Program-made: the position numbers and the translations under genes
Assembly: GCF_026340975.1 (NCBI RefSeq)
Contig: NZ_JAPEOS010000001.1
Span: 4,373,001 to 4,437,000, forward strand
Length of the DNA: 64,000 nucleotides
Source of the DNA: Streptomyces sp. NBC_01214
GTDB lineage: Bacteria > Actinomycetota > Actinomycetes > Streptomycetales > Streptomycetaceae
Reading direction: 5' to 3'
Part shown: piece by piece, positions 34,400 to 42,436 of the stretch
Numbering within the stretch: the stretch's first letter is position 1
How the letters are laid out: every line of letters starts with the position of its first letter
Notes under the pieces: generated by a model
Seen by the model: the letters and a program-made list of their open reading frames with translations, nothing else
Databases searched by the model: none
Told to the model about the DNA's origin: nothing

Positions 34400-35227
34400 C
34401 TATGCGGGGATCCGACGGCCCAGGGGGAAGATCTGGGGCCGCTCTGAGCGGGGATGGGGGACGACGAGACAGTCCAGGCCGAACACTTCGGCCACGGTCT
34501 CCTCGGTGAGCACCTCTTCGGGAGCGCCCTGGCGCACGATCCGGCCGTCGCGCATGGCGACGATGGTCGAGGCGTACAGGGCTGCCTGGTTGAGGTCGTG
34601 GGACACCAGCACGATCGTCTTGCCGGCCTGCTCGTTGAGGTCGGCGAGGAGGTCCATGACCTCGATCTGGTGGGCGATGTCCAAGTAGGTGGTGGGCTCG
34701 TCCAGGAGCAGCGTCGGCGTGTCCTGGGCGAGCGCGAGGGCGATCCACACGCGCTGGCGCTGGCCGCCGGAGAGCTGGTCGACCGGGCGGTCGATCAGCT
34801 CGGCGGTACCGGTCGCCAGCAGGGCGTCCGCGATGACCTCGTCGTCGGCGGCGGTGCGCCGCTGTCCGAACCGGCGGTGCGGATGGCGGCCGCGCCAGAC
34901 GAGGTCGCCGACGGTGATGGACTCCGGGGCGATCGGCGACTGCGGCAGGATGCCCAGGCGCCGGGCCACCTCGCGGGTGGACAGGGCGTGGATGTCCTGG
35001 CCTTCGAGGAGGACCGAGCCGGCCGCGACGGGCAGCAGCCGCGCGATGGACTTCAACAGGGTCGACTTGCCGCAGGCGTTCGGGCCGACCAGCGCGGTGA
35101 TCTTGCCCGGTTCGATCCCGAGGGACAGCTCCTCGATGATCGGCTTGCGCTCGTACCCGGCGCTGATGCCGCGGGCTTCGAGCCGGAAGCCGGCGTCGGG
35201 GGAGACGGGTACGGGTCGTGCGCTCAT
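34400..35227 (-). CDS. Iron-siderophore ABC transporter ATP-binding protein
   Basis: 275-residue FecE/FepC-type ATPase. Walker A 'LVGPNACGKSTLL' near residue 38, Q-loop 'RRLGILPQSPIAP', signature 'QLSGGQRQRVWIALALAQ' near 140, Walker B 'TLLLDEPTTYLD' and the H-loop 'IVLVSHDLNQA'. It energises ferric-siderophore import. The ATG overlaps the stop of the preceding permease gene by four bases (ATGA), indicating translational coupling. Complete and normal. Confidence 0.94.
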   Translation of the reverse strand: MSARPVPVSPDAGFRLEARGISAGYERKPIIEELSLGIEPGKITALVGPNACGKSTLLKSIARLLPVAAGSVLLEGQDIHALSTREVARRLGILPQSPIAPESITVGDLVWRGRHPHRRFGQRRTAADDEVIADALLATGTAELIDRPVDQLSGGQRQRVWIALALAQDTPTLLLDEPTTYLDIAHQIEVMDLLADLNEQAGKTIVLVSHDLNQAALYASTIVAMRDGRIVRQGAPEEVLTEETVAEVFGLDCLVVPHPRSERPQIFPLGRRIPA

Positions 35228-36345
35228 GCGGTGGCTCCTTGCCTGCGCCGGAGGATCAGCCAGACGAAGTAGGGGGCGCCGAGCAGTGCCGTGAGGACGC
35301 CCGTCGGTACCGGGCTGATCACGGGGCCGTGCTGGGCGAGGACATCGGCGCCGAGGACGATGACGGCGCCGATCGGGACGGCCAGGGCGACGGACCGGTC
35401 GGCCCCGACCAGCCGGATCGCGATGGGGCCGCTGATCAGCGAGACGAATCCGATCGGGCCCGTGACGCTGGTGGCGAGCGCGGCGGCCGCGGCCCCGACG
35501 AGCAGGGTCGCGATCCGGACGGCGCCCACCCGGGTGCCGAGCCCGAGGGCGAGCTGGTCACCGAGGGCCATGCCGCCCAGGGAACGGCCCAGCAGCGCGG
35601 CGCAGAGCCCGCACACGGCGAGCGCGCCCGCCAGCGTGGACACCCCCTCCCAAGTGGCGTCGTTGACGCTGCCGACCAACCAGCGCATCACCTGTGCGAT
35701 CCCGTGCTGACCGGCCACCGTGAACAGGTAGTTCACGTACGCGGTGCACACGGCGCTCAGGCCGATGCCCACGAGGACCAGGCGGTACGTGTCCACGCCC
35801 CCGCCGCGCCTGCTCAGCGCGAGCACCGTCGCCACCAGGGCGAAGGCCCCGCCGAGGCCGGCCAGGGAGGTCCCGAAGGGAACCGCCGGGGCGAACAGCA
35901 GCATCGTGGTGGCACCGGCCCCGGCGCCCGCCGAGATGCCGACGATGTCCGGGGTGGCGAGCGGGTTGCGGATGAGCCGTTGGTACAGGGCGCCGGAGAG
36001 GCCGAAGAGGGCTCCGGCGAGCAGCGCCGCCAGTGCGCGCGGCATCCGGATCCGGAAGATCACGTAGTCGGCCAGTCCGGTGCGCAGCCCGAAGGCGGCG
36101 GGCAGGACGTCGCCCGCGGGGATCCGCTTGACCCCGCCGAGCAGCAGCGAGGCGGCGAGCAGCGCGAGCAGCATCAGGACGAGTACGCAGACGACGAGGC
36201 GGGCCCGACGGACCCCTGCCCGGTGGGCACCGCGCAGCCGGGCCGCGGTGGCGGCCTTGAGTTCGGCCGCGGTGTCCCGGGAGGCCTGTCCGAGGTCCCG
36301 GGCCCCGTCCGTACGGGGCGCGTGTGTCTGTGGCATGTCACTCAC
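35224..36345 (-). CDS. Iron-siderophore ABC transporter permease (FecD-like)
   Basis: About 373 residues, eight to ten membrane segments, FecCD family. Family marks are 'IFRIRMPRALAALLAGALFG', 'RNPLATPDIVGISAGAGAG', 'GPIGFVSLISGPIAIRLVG' and the coupling region near the C-terminus 'LTALLGAPYFVWLIL'. The N-terminus has a cytoplasmic extension of about 40 polar residues. GTG at 36345 overlaps the upstream permease stop (GTGA); ATG at 36336 in the same frame is an alternative. Forms a heterodimeric channel with the upstream permease. Confidence 0.92.
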   Translation of the reverse strand: MSDMPQTHAPRTDGARDLGQASRDTAAELKAATAARLRGAHRAGVRRARLVVCVLVLMLLALLAASLLLGGVKRIPAGDVLPAAFGLRTGLADYVIFRIRMPRALAALLAGALFGLSGALYQRLIRNPLATPDIVGISAGAGAGATTMLLFAPAVPFGTSLAGLGGAFALVATVLALSRRGGGVDTYRLVLVGIGLSAVCTAYVNYLFTVAGQHGIAQVMRWLVGSVNDATWEGVSTLAGALAVCGLCAALLGRSLGGMALGDQLALGLGTRVGAVRIATLLVGAAAAALATSVTGPIGFVSLISGPIAIRLVGADRSVALAVPIGAVIVLGADVLAQHGPVISPVPTGVLTALLGAPYFVWLILRRRQGATA

Positions 36346-37391
36346 ATCCGGACCAGGTCGCGGCGGCGCGCGAGCCACACGAAGAAGGGAGTGCCGAGGA
36401 GGGCGGTCATCACCGACACCTGGATCTCGCCGTGGTCGATCACCAGGCGTCCCGCGGTGTCGGCGCCGACGAGCAGGACGGCTCCGCACACCATGGACAG
36501 CGGTAGCGACCAGCGGTGGTCCGCGCCCACCAGCATCCGGGCGGTGTGTGCGGCGACCAGTCCGACGAAGGCCACCGGTCCCACGGCCGCGGTGGCGGCG
36601 GCGCACAGCAGCACCGCCACGGCCGCACTCGCGAGCCGGGCCCGCTCCACCCGGATGCCGAGCCCGCGGGCGGTCTCGTCACCGAGGCTCAGCAGGTTCA
36701 GGGTGCGCCCCAGGGGCAGCGCCAGCAGCAGGCCGGTGAGCGCGAACGGGAGCACCTGGCCCAGGAACTGGCCCCGGCCGGTGAGTTGACCGACGGACCA
36801 GAAGCGCAGGTGGGCGTAGACGGCCTCGTCGCGCACGACGAGCAGGGTGATGAGCGAGGACATCACCGCGGCGACGGCGACGCCCGCGAGGACGAGGCCG
36901 ATCGTGCTGCTGCCCGCGTTGGTGCGGGTCCCGATCAGGAAGACGAGGACCGCGGTCACCGCCGAGCCCGTCAGCGCCATCCAGAAGTAGCCGTGCACGC
37001 CGGACGTATCGAGGAAGAGGATGCCGAGTACGACGAACACGGCCGCGCCCTGCTCGACGCCGAGGACGCCCGGCTCCGCCAGCGGATTCATCGTCAGTGC
37101 CTGCATGATGAGCCCGGAGGCGCCGAGGGCGGCCCCGACGGTCAGGCCGAGGAGCGTGCGGGGTATCCGCTCCGTCCACAGGACGTCGCCGTTGTAGCCC
37201 TCCGCGCCGGGGTGCAGCAGGATCCGCACGATTTCCAGCGGGGATATGTCACGCGCACCGAGGCCGATGCTCGCGATGGTCACGGCGGCCAGCATCAGGC
37301 CGGCGAACACCACGACCACCGCTGCGCGCGGGGCACGGGGCCGCGCGGGCGTCGGGGTCGGTGGTGCGGCCGGCGAAGCCGATTGCTTCAT
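36342..37391 (-). CDS. Iron-siderophore ABC transporter permease (FecC-like)
   Basis: 349 residues, FecCD family: 'RIPRTLLGLTVGAALGASG', 'MNPLAEPGVLGVEQGAAVF', 'GPVAFVGLVAAHTARMLVG' and C-terminal 'VMTALLGTPFFVWLAR'. First gene of the four-gene uptake operon, with an iron box 38-56 bases upstream of the ATG at 37391. An in-frame GTG at 37412 is possible. An 'aggag' lies about 13 bases before the chosen ATG, slightly long spacing. Confidence 0.92.
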   Translation of the reverse strand: MKQSASPAAPPTPTPARPRAPRAAVVVVFAGLMLAAVTIASIGLGARDISPLEIVRILLHPGAEGYNGDVLWTERIPRTLLGLTVGAALGASGLIMQALTMNPLAEPGVLGVEQGAAVFVVLGILFLDTSGVHGYFWMALTGSAVTAVLVFLIGTRTNAGSSTIGLVLAGVAVAAVMSSLITLLVVRDEAVYAHLRFWSVGQLTGRGQFLGQVLPFALTGLLLALPLGRTLNLLSLGDETARGLGIRVERARLASAAVAVLLCAAATAAVGPVAFVGLVAAHTARMLVGADHRWSLPLSMVCGAVLLVGADTAGRLVIDHGEIQVSVMTALLGTPFFVWLARRRDLVRM

Positions 37392-37428
37392 GGGTCTTCG
37401 GGTACTCCTCACCTGCTCAAGCTCGAAG

Positions 37429-37447
37429 TTAGGTTAGCCTTACCGAA
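37429..37447. promoter_or_regulatory. Iron box between uptake operon and AraC gene
   Basis: ttaggttagccttaccgaa matches the iron-box consensus TTAGGTTAGGCTNACCTAA (palindromic, either strand) at nearly every position. It lies upstream of the FecC-like permease (minus strand) and of the AraC regulator (plus strand), so one bound repressor could control both promoters. Confidence 0.88.
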
Positions 37448-37528
37448 GCGGGGTCCGGTCCAATGCCGGAGTCGAACCGCTCACAATCAGGGGTCAAGAA
37501 TGTGGACCCTGCGGTAGGGGAGGATGTT

Positions 37529-38302
37529 GTGGCCGAGACGGGACTGCGCAGCGTGCGGGCCGAGGAGACCCGCGCGGAGGAAGCGATCATGGCCGATGAC
37601 GATTTCATCGCCGAAGGCGGACACCCGCTGCACGTCCACGAGTTCCACCAGTTCCTGCACGTTCCGGTGGGCCGGATCGTGGTCACCGCGCTCGGCCGGG
37701 ACTACGAACTGTCCGCCTCGGTGGCCTTGTGGATCCCGGCGGGCATCGCGCACAGCGCACGGTTCGGAGCCGACTCCGTCATCGCGGTCGAGTCCTTCGA
37801 CGCGGACCGGTTCGAACTGCCGTACCGGGACGTCACCACCATCAACATCACCGACGCCCAGCGCAGACTCGTCCTCGGGCGGATGCGCAGCACCTGCGCC
37901 CAGGAGGAGGACCCGGAGGTCTTCGCCGCGCTGTCCGCGGGGCACCGCAACTGCCTGCCGCTGCCCCAGCCCACCAGTCACACCGCCGGCGCCGTGGCGC
38001 GGGAGTTGGCCCGGACGCCGAGCGACCCGCGCACCGCGACGGAGTGGGCGGAGAACCTCTACACGAGCTCGACCAGCCTGCGCCGGGCCTTCCGCGCGGA
38101 GACCGGGATGGCCTTCTCCGAATGGCGCACCCGGCTCCGGCTCAACCATTCGCTGGGCCTGCTGGAGCAGGGCCAGTTGGTGAGTTCCGTGGCCGCTCGG
38201 GTGGGGTTCGTCAGCACCAACGGCTACATCCTGGCCTTCCGCCGCCACTTCGGGCAGACCCCGGGCGCGTACGTGCGCAGCTCGCTGGACCGGTCCGCGT
38301 AG
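37529..38302 (+). CDS. AraC-family transcriptional regulator
   Basis: 257 residues. N-terminal cupin-like sensor ('EGGHPLHVHEFHQFLHVPVG', 'ALWIPAGIAHSARFG') and C-terminal double helix-turn-helix (about 150-257) with 'TSSTSLRRAFRAETGMAFSE' and the signature 'VGFVSTNGYILAFRRHFGQT'. GTG at 37529 is chosen because 'aggggagg' ends five bases upstream; ATG at 37463 in the same frame would lie only 15 bases from the iron box. Divergent from the siderophore-uptake operon and sharing its iron box, it is a good candidate activator of uptake or biosynthesis genes that senses the siderophore itself. Confidence 0.88.
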   Translation: MAETGLRSVRAEETRAEEAIMADDDFIAEGGHPLHVHEFHQFLHVPVGRIVVTALGRDYELSASVALWIPAGIAHSARFGADSVIAVESFDADRFELPYRDVTTINITDAQRRLVLGRMRSTCAQEEDPEVFAALSAGHRNCLPLPQPTSHTAGAVARELARTPSDPRTATEWAENLYTSSTSLRRAFRAETGMAFSEWRTRLRLNHSLGLLEQGQLVSSVAARVGFVSTNGYILAFRRHFGQTPGAYVRSSLDRSA

Positions 38303-38374
38303 CGGCGGCCGGCTGGCCCCCCGCCGCCCGACGGATCGCCGCGCTCCCCGCGGTCCCCGCGGGTGGAAACGGAC

Positions 38375-38414
38375 CTGCCCCGTACCCGGGGGTCACGACC
38401 CGGGTACGGGGCAG
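38375..38414. terminator. Bidirectional hairpin terminator
   Basis: Perfect 16-bp inverted repeat, arms 38375-38390 and 38399-38414, 8-base loop. It sits between the convergent AraC and DUF4232 genes and can serve both transcripts. Confidence 0.82.
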
Positions 38415-38434
38415 TTGGCATTCGGGTGTCCGGC

Positions 38435-39103
38435 TCAGCCGCCCTGGCCGGCGCTTCCCACCGGGCCGACCTTTACCGGGGCGCCGCCGCCCTCCGTGAC
38501 CGGCAGTGTGCCGGTGCCCGGCCAGGCGAGGGTCACCGACCTGGTCTCGTCCGGCGGGGTCACCACCAGCCCCGTGACGCGGACGCCGGAGCCGCCCGAG
38601 GTGTTGAGCGGGTAGCTGATGCCGAAGTAGGTCGACTCACCCTTCTTGAGGACGGCCGTGTCGGCCTGCTGCCCCGTACGCTGCGCGGACAACGAGCCCG
38701 AGTCGGTCTTCAGATCGACACCCGCGTACCCGGAGATCGTGCAGTCCCGGGTACCGCGGTTCTTCAGCGTCACCGCGACCGTGCCGTCCTTGTCGCCGCC
38801 GATGGTGCGTTCCGCGGCGCTGATCGCCAGCTCGTCGGTCCGGCACTTGCCGACCTTGCCGCTCGCGTCGGAGCCGGTCCCGGCCCCGGCCGTGCCCTTG
38901 CCGTCGGAGCCCGTCCCCTGCGAGGGCTTCCCGCCGCCCTGATCCGAACCGCCCCCCGAAGGCGAGGCGGTGGACGGGGCGGACGCGGCTGACGAAGCCG
39001 ACGGGGTGCTCCGCGCCGCCCCGTCGTCGCCGTTCTGGCAGGCCGTGAGCGAAAGGCTCGCGGCGACGGCCACGGCGGCGAGGGTCAGCTGGTGAACGCG
39101 CAT
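38435..39103 (-). CDS. DUF4232 lipoprotein
   Basis: 222-residue lipoprotein: signal peptide with lipobox 'LSLTAC' (lipidated Cys22), a Ser/Gly/Pro-rich linker to about residue 85, then a DUF4232 domain beginning 'KCRTDELAIS' with 'VAVTLKNRGTRDCTISGYAGV'. Two cysteines in the domain probably pair. DUF4232 proteins are exported, common in Streptomyces and functionally uncharacterised. Convergent with the AraC gene; no link to iron uptake other than position. Confidence 0.85.
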   Translation of the reverse strand: MRVHQLTLAAVAVAASLSLTACQNGDDGAARSTPSASSAASAPSTASPSGGGSDQGGGKPSQGTGSDGKGTAGAGTGSDASGKVGKCRTDELAISAAERTIGGDKDGTVAVTLKNRGTRDCTISGYAGVDLKTDSGSLSAQRTGQQADTAVLKKGESTYFGISYPLNTSGGSGVRVTGLVVTPPDETRSVTLAWPGTGTLPVTEGGGAPVKVGPVGSAGQGG

Positions 39104-39570
39104 CGTTTCTTCCTCAGGATCGATCGGACGGAGGTGCGGGCGGTCGGTGCGGATCGGTTCGGTTCGGTTCGGTTCGGTTCGGGAGGGTGTCTTCGCTCAA
39201 CAGGAGTCGCCCGACCCGCACCGCCGTTCCACCCGACCGCCCACCCGTACCTTCCTGTTACACGTACCGTCGAACCCGACACGCCCGCGGTAGCCCGGGG
39301 GCGCCTCCAACCGGCCGGTACGGCGGTTTGCGTCGCTCTCGGGCACCCGTACGAGGTCTTCGTGCGCCGGGACAAACCCGTGACCCGGCATATCTTGACC
39401 CCAACGGTCGGTACGGCCGGTCCGCCGCGTCGGGCGGGCCGAGCGGCACACGTCCTGGCGCTCGGGCGACCGCTGCGCACCCCGTTGGTTGGTGCGGACA
39501 CCTACCGAAGTGATCTCATGGGCGATCACGAGGTCGGCAGAGCGGCCGAACACGCGGGAAGGACTACGGG
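39104..39570. other. Intergenic region without a gene
   Basis: 467 bases between the divergent DUF4232 and cupin genes. It holds a 5-bp tandem repeat at 39156-39180 and presumably both promoters, which could not be assigned. The remaining frames are spurious. Confidence 0.55.
39156..39180. repeat. Pentanucleotide repeat (ggttc)5
   Basis: Five exact tandem copies of ggttc, about 50 bases upstream of the DUF4232 start. A slippage-prone tract that could alter promoter spacing of the lipoprotein gene. Confidence 0.9.
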
Positions 39571-40065
39571 GTGGTCGAGCGGGAAGCCGTGGGTGTCACG
39601 GTCACGGGATTGGTCGAGGCCGCCGCGGACGGCCAGAGCGGCGCCCTGTGGCGACTACGGCACAAGGGCCGACAACTCGACGCGAATCTGGTGCGCGTGC
39701 TGCCCGGAGCCGAGATCGCCGTACACCGGGAACCCGAGGTGGACGTCCTGCTCACCGTCGTACAGGGCGGCGGTTCCCTGACCCTGGACGGCGCCGCGGT
39801 GGAGGTCGTGCCCGGCTCCCTCGCCCTGCTGCCGCGCGGCTCCGCCCGCTCGCTCCGCGCCGGCCCCGAGGGACTGGTGTTCCTCACCGCGCACCGCAGA
39901 CGGGCCGGCATGGCCATCGGCCGGCCGCCCCGCACCGAACCCCGCACACCGCAGTGCCCGCTCCACCTCGTCTGCGAGCAGTGCCACCGGCACGCCATAG
40001 AGGCCGACGCCCGGTACTGCAGCTGGTGCGGCACCCGCCTCATCCCCCGGGCCGCCACGGGCTGA
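39571..40065 (+). CDS. Cupin domain protein with C-terminal zinc ribbon
   Basis: 164 residues. Residues about 35-110 are a small cupin barrel ('VLPGAEIAVHREPEVDVLLT', 'LTLDGAAVEVVPGSLALLPR'); the tail has two CxxC pairs ('CEQCHRH' and 'CSWCG') forming a zinc ribbon. GTG at 39571 has 'aagga' eight bases upstream. Cupin-ribbon proteins of this sort are of unknown function; the tail may mediate protein or nucleic-acid contact. Convergent with the FMN-reductase gene. Confidence 0.78.
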   Translation: MVEREAVGVTVTGLVEAAADGQSGALWRLRHKGRQLDANLVRVLPGAEIAVHREPEVDVLLTVVQGGGSLTLDGAAVEVVPGSLALLPRGSARSLRAGPEGLVFLTAHRRRAGMAIGRPPRTEPRTPQCPLHLVCEQCHRHAIEADARYCSWCGTRLIPRAATG

Positions 40066-40085
40066 CCCCCGAAGCGCCGGACCCC

Positions 40086-40658
40086 CTACGGGAATCGGGC
40101 CAGGGGGGCGTCCTGCGCGAAGAAGGTCTTGGCGCGGAGCATCGCCCGCTCGTCGTCCCGTACCTGGCCCGGCCGGGAGCCGTTGCCGAGCAGCACCCCG
40201 CCGAACCCCATCCGCAGGTAGGCCGCGGTGTGGTGAAGGCTGGTCACCAGCCCCTCGGCGCGGAGCTCGTCGGGGTCCGCCATGGCCGTCACGCCCCACA
40301 GGGTCCGGCCCGCCATCCGCTGCTTGAAGTCCGAGCCGGGGGTCGTGAGCCAGCCCGACCAGTAGTCGAGGTAGCGCTTGGTGTGCGCGGAGAGCGCGTA
40401 CCAGTACAGGGGCGAGGCGATGACGACGTCCGTCGCCTCCAGCGTGGCCGACCGCAGGGCCTCCTCGCTCTCCGAGGGCGTCCAGCCCTCGGCCTCGTGC
40501 CGCCCGTCCTGGAAGTCGGGCAACGCCGCCCCGGCCAGGTCGACCCACCGCTGCCGGACACCGGCGGGCAACTGTTCGGCGGCCGCCCTCGCGAGCATCT
40601 CGGTGTTCCCGTCCGAACGGGAGCTGCCGAGGACGAAGAGGAACGAGCGGTCGGTCAT
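40086..40658 (-). CDS. NADPH-dependent FMN reductase / flavodoxin-fold oxidoreductase
   Basis: 190 residues with the flavodoxin-like fold. The FMN phosphate loop is 'LGSSRSDGNTEML' near residue 10, followed by 'ASPLYWYALSAHTKRYLDYW', typical of NADPH:quinone or azo/FMN reductases. Three in-frame starts are clustered; ATG at 40658 is eight bases from 'ggag' and is preferred. Divergent from a MerR regulator, with a MerR-type operator-promoter at 40724-40747 reading toward this gene. Probably a redox- or xenobiotic-inducible reductase. Confidence 0.85.
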   Translation of the reverse strand: MTDRSFLFVLGSSRSDGNTEMLARAAAEQLPAGVRQRWVDLAGAALPDFQDGRHEAEGWTPSESEEALRSATLEATDVVIASPLYWYALSAHTKRYLDYWSGWLTTPGSDFKQRMAGRTLWGVTAMADPDELRAEGLVTSLHHTAAYLRMGFGGVLLGNGSRPGQVRDDERAMLRAKTFFAQDAPLARFP

Positions 40659-40714
40659 GAACATCACTCCAGCGGTGCGCGATCGGGCCGGCGGAATGCC
40701 CGCCGGTAGGGCCG

Positions 40715-40747
40715 ACGTTAGACGTTGACATCAATGTGAAGGTCAAC
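40715..40747 (-). promoter_or_regulatory. MerR-type promoter/operator for FMN reductase
   Basis: On the minus strand a -35-like TTGACC (40746-40741) and a -10-like TAACGT (40720-40715) are separated by 20 bases, longer than the normal 17. The spacer contains the dyad gttgac/gtcaac (40724-40747). Elongated spacers with a central dyad are characteristic of MerR-regulated promoters. Confidence 0.6.
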
Positions 40748-40767
40748 CGGATGCAGAGGTACGGCAC

Positions 40768-41112
40768 ATGCTGATCGGCGAACTGTCCCGGCGCACCGGC
40801 GTCAGCTCCCGGCTGCTGCGCTACTACGAGGCGCAGGGGCTGCTCGACGCGGAGCGCGGCCCGAACGGATACCGCGACTACACGGCGGACTCCGTGGCCG
40901 CCGTGCGCAAGGTGCGCGCCCTGCTCGCGGCCGGCCTGTCCACCGAGGTGATCCGCGCGGTGCTGCCGTGCGTGCGGGGCGAGGGGGTGCGCTTCGCCTG
41001 GTGCGAGGAGATCCGGTCCGTCCTCGACGGCGAACTGGCCGCCATGGACGCGCGCATCGAGGGCCTGCGGCACAGCCGCGCCGCCCTGGCCGGCTACTTG
41101 GAGCAGCCCTGA
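40768..41112 (+). CDS. MerR-family transcriptional regulator
   Basis: 114 residues, MerR DNA-binding domain 'LIGELSRRTGVSSRLLRYYE' at the N-terminus, 'GYRDYTADSVAAVRKVRALL' wing helices and a short coiled-coil. No metal-binding cysteine cluster is present (two isolated Cys in 'LPCVRGEGVRFAWCEE'), so metal sensing is not indicated. Divergent from the FMN reductase, its likely target. The last codons run into a 10-bp tandem repeat. Confidence 0.88.
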   Translation: MLIGELSRRTGVSSRLLRYYEAQGLLDAERGPNGYRDYTADSVAAVRKVRALLAAGLSTEVIRAVLPCVRGEGVRFAWCEEIRSVLDGELAAMDARIEGLRHSRAALAGYLEQP

Positions 41113-41153
41113 GTAGCCCTGGGCAGCCCTGAGCAGCTCTGAGCAGCCCTGAG
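41101..41153. repeat. 10-bp tandem repeat at the 3' end of merR
   Basis: Five imperfect copies of 'gagcagccct' start inside the last MerR codons (stop 41110-41112) and run into the terminator stem. Copy variation could change the C-terminus. Confidence 0.85.
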
Positions 41154-41183
41154 CCCCGCCCCCGGGGAAGTGGGGCGGGGCTC
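41151..41183. terminator. Bidirectional hairpin terminator
   Basis: Perfect 12-bp inverted repeat, arms 41151-41162 and 41172-41183, 9-base loop, between the convergent MerR and DoxX genes. It would end the minus-strand dhb operon. Confidence 0.8.
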
Positions 41184-41205
41184 AGGGAGAAGCGGGGGCA
41201 CGGCC

Positions 41206-41655
41206 TCAGGCGGCGGCCGGCCGGGGCCGCTGTTCGCCCTTTGCGGTCCGGTTCCCACGGGCGGGCAGGAGGCGGTCCAGGGCGAAGGCGCCCGGGCCGG
41301 TGAAGACGAGCAGCAGGAAGGCCCAGCAGTACATCGCGGAGGACTCGCCGCTGTTCTGGATCGGGAAGAGGGCGTCCGGCTGGTGGGCCGTGAAGTAGGC
41401 GTACGCCATCGAGCCGGAGGCGAGGAAGGCCGCGCTGCGGGTCCCGGCGCCGAGCAGCACCAGGGCGCCGGCGACGAGCTGGATCACCGCCGCGTACCAG
41501 CCCGGCCAGGCCCCGAAGGGCACCGTGCCGCCGCCGTGCGCGCCGCCGAGGACGCCGAAGAGGGAAGCGGCGCCGTGACAGGCGAACAGGAGGCCGGTGA
41601 CGATCCGGAAGAGGCCCAGGGCGTAGGGCCGGGCGGCGTTCAGACGTTCCGTCAT
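41206..41655 (-). CDS. DoxX-family membrane protein
   Basis: 149 residues with four transmembrane segments: 'FRIVTGLLFACHGAASLFG', a second in 'YAAVIQLVAGALVLLGAG', a third in 'AAFLASGSMAYAYFTAH' and a fourth in 'CWAFLLLVFTGPGAFALD'. DoxX proteins are small quinone- or thiosulfate-linked membrane proteins; in mycobacteria one joins an oxidative-stress complex. ATG at 41655 has 'aaggat' upstream. It follows the PPTase gene by 61 bases in the same direction, and the operon terminator lies after it, so it may be the last gene of the dhb transcript. Confidence 0.85.
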   Translation of the reverse strand: MTERLNAARPYALGLFRIVTGLLFACHGAASLFGVLGGAHGGGTVPFGAWPGWYAAVIQLVAGALVLLGAGTRSAAFLASGSMAYAYFTAHQPDALFPIQNSGESSAMYCWAFLLLVFTGPGAFALDRLLPARGNRTAKGEQRPRPAAA

Positions 41656-41716
41656 GGGAGATCCTTCGTCGGGTAACGGGGACGTGGGGAAAGAGGGGGA
41701 GGGCGGGGGAGGACCG

Positions 41717-42436
41717 TCAGCCGGTCCAGAGGGCCAGGGCGGCGGCCCCGCCGGTGGGCACCGGCAGGTCGTACACCCGGTGTTCGGCGGTGTGCGCCGG
41801 TTGCGCGGCCGTGCCCACGTAGGGCTGGTGCGTGCCGTGCGCCAGGCCCTGCCCGGTGGACTTCAGCACGGCCTCCTTGCGCGTCCAGCAGCGGGCGAAG
41901 GCGGCCGCCCGGGCGGGCCGGGGCAGGGCCAGCAGTTCGGCGCGTTCGTCCTCGTGCAGGCCGGCCATGGTCTCGTGCACCAGGGCGTCCGACGGCAGGT
42001 CCTCCACGTCGACGCCCACCGGTACGGGGGCCACCGCGAGCAGCACCAGGTCGCCCGCGTGCGCGAGGGAGAAGTGGACGGGGCGGCCCGGCAGGTAGGG
42101 GCGTCCGTGCGGACCGCCGCACGCGGCGCACGGCTCCCGGTCGATGATGAGGCGGGCCGGCGGAGTTCCGAGCACCGTGCCGAGGACGTCCCGCAGGCAG
42201 ACGTGCGCGACCAGGAAGCGGTCCACGTCCGCGAACCGCCGGAAACGGTCCGCCCGCAGGGACTCGGTACGGTCGAGCTCGCCCCGCCGGGCCGTGGCGG
42301 CCGCCGCGTTCTCCGCCACCGAAGCCGCCCACACGCGGGTCTGCCCGGGCAGGGCCACCGGCAGCGGCACGGGATGCACGGGCGGTACGTGCGCGGCGGC
42401 CGGCCGCGGTCGGGCCCGGAGCGGGGCCGGTCTCAC
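41717..42436 (-). CDS. Sfp-type 4'-phosphopantetheinyl transferase
   Basis: 239 residues. It transfers phosphopantetheine from CoA to the conserved Ser of carrier domains, turning apo NRPS into holo enzyme. The Sfp signature is intact: 'VHFSLAHAGDLVLLAV', 'VGVDVEDLPS' (Mg2+-binding Asp/Glu) and 'RCWTRKEAVLKSTGQGL'. GTG at 42436 overlaps the dhbB stop (GTGA), so it is translationally coupled; the longer frame to 42697 lies inside dhbB. Location inside the dhb operon makes it the probable dedicated activator of both NRPS proteins and the missing aryl carrier protein. Confidence 0.93.
   Translation of the reverse strand: MRPAPLRARPRPAAAHVPPVHPVPLPVALPGQTRVWAASVAENAAAATARRGELDRTESLRADRFRRFADVDRFLVAHVCLRDVLGTVLGTPPARLIIDREPCAACGGPHGRPYLPGRPVHFSLAHAGDLVLLAVAPVPVGVDVEDLPSDALVHETMAGLHEDERAELLALPRPARAAAFARCWTRKEAVLKSTGQGLAHGTHQPYVGTAAQPAHTAEHRVYDLPVPTGGAAALALWTG

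Noticed and set aside
38000..41000. Possible further iron boxes near the cupin, MerR and DoxX genes
   Set aside because: No stretch there keeps both half-sites of the consensus; only the four boxes listed were convincing.
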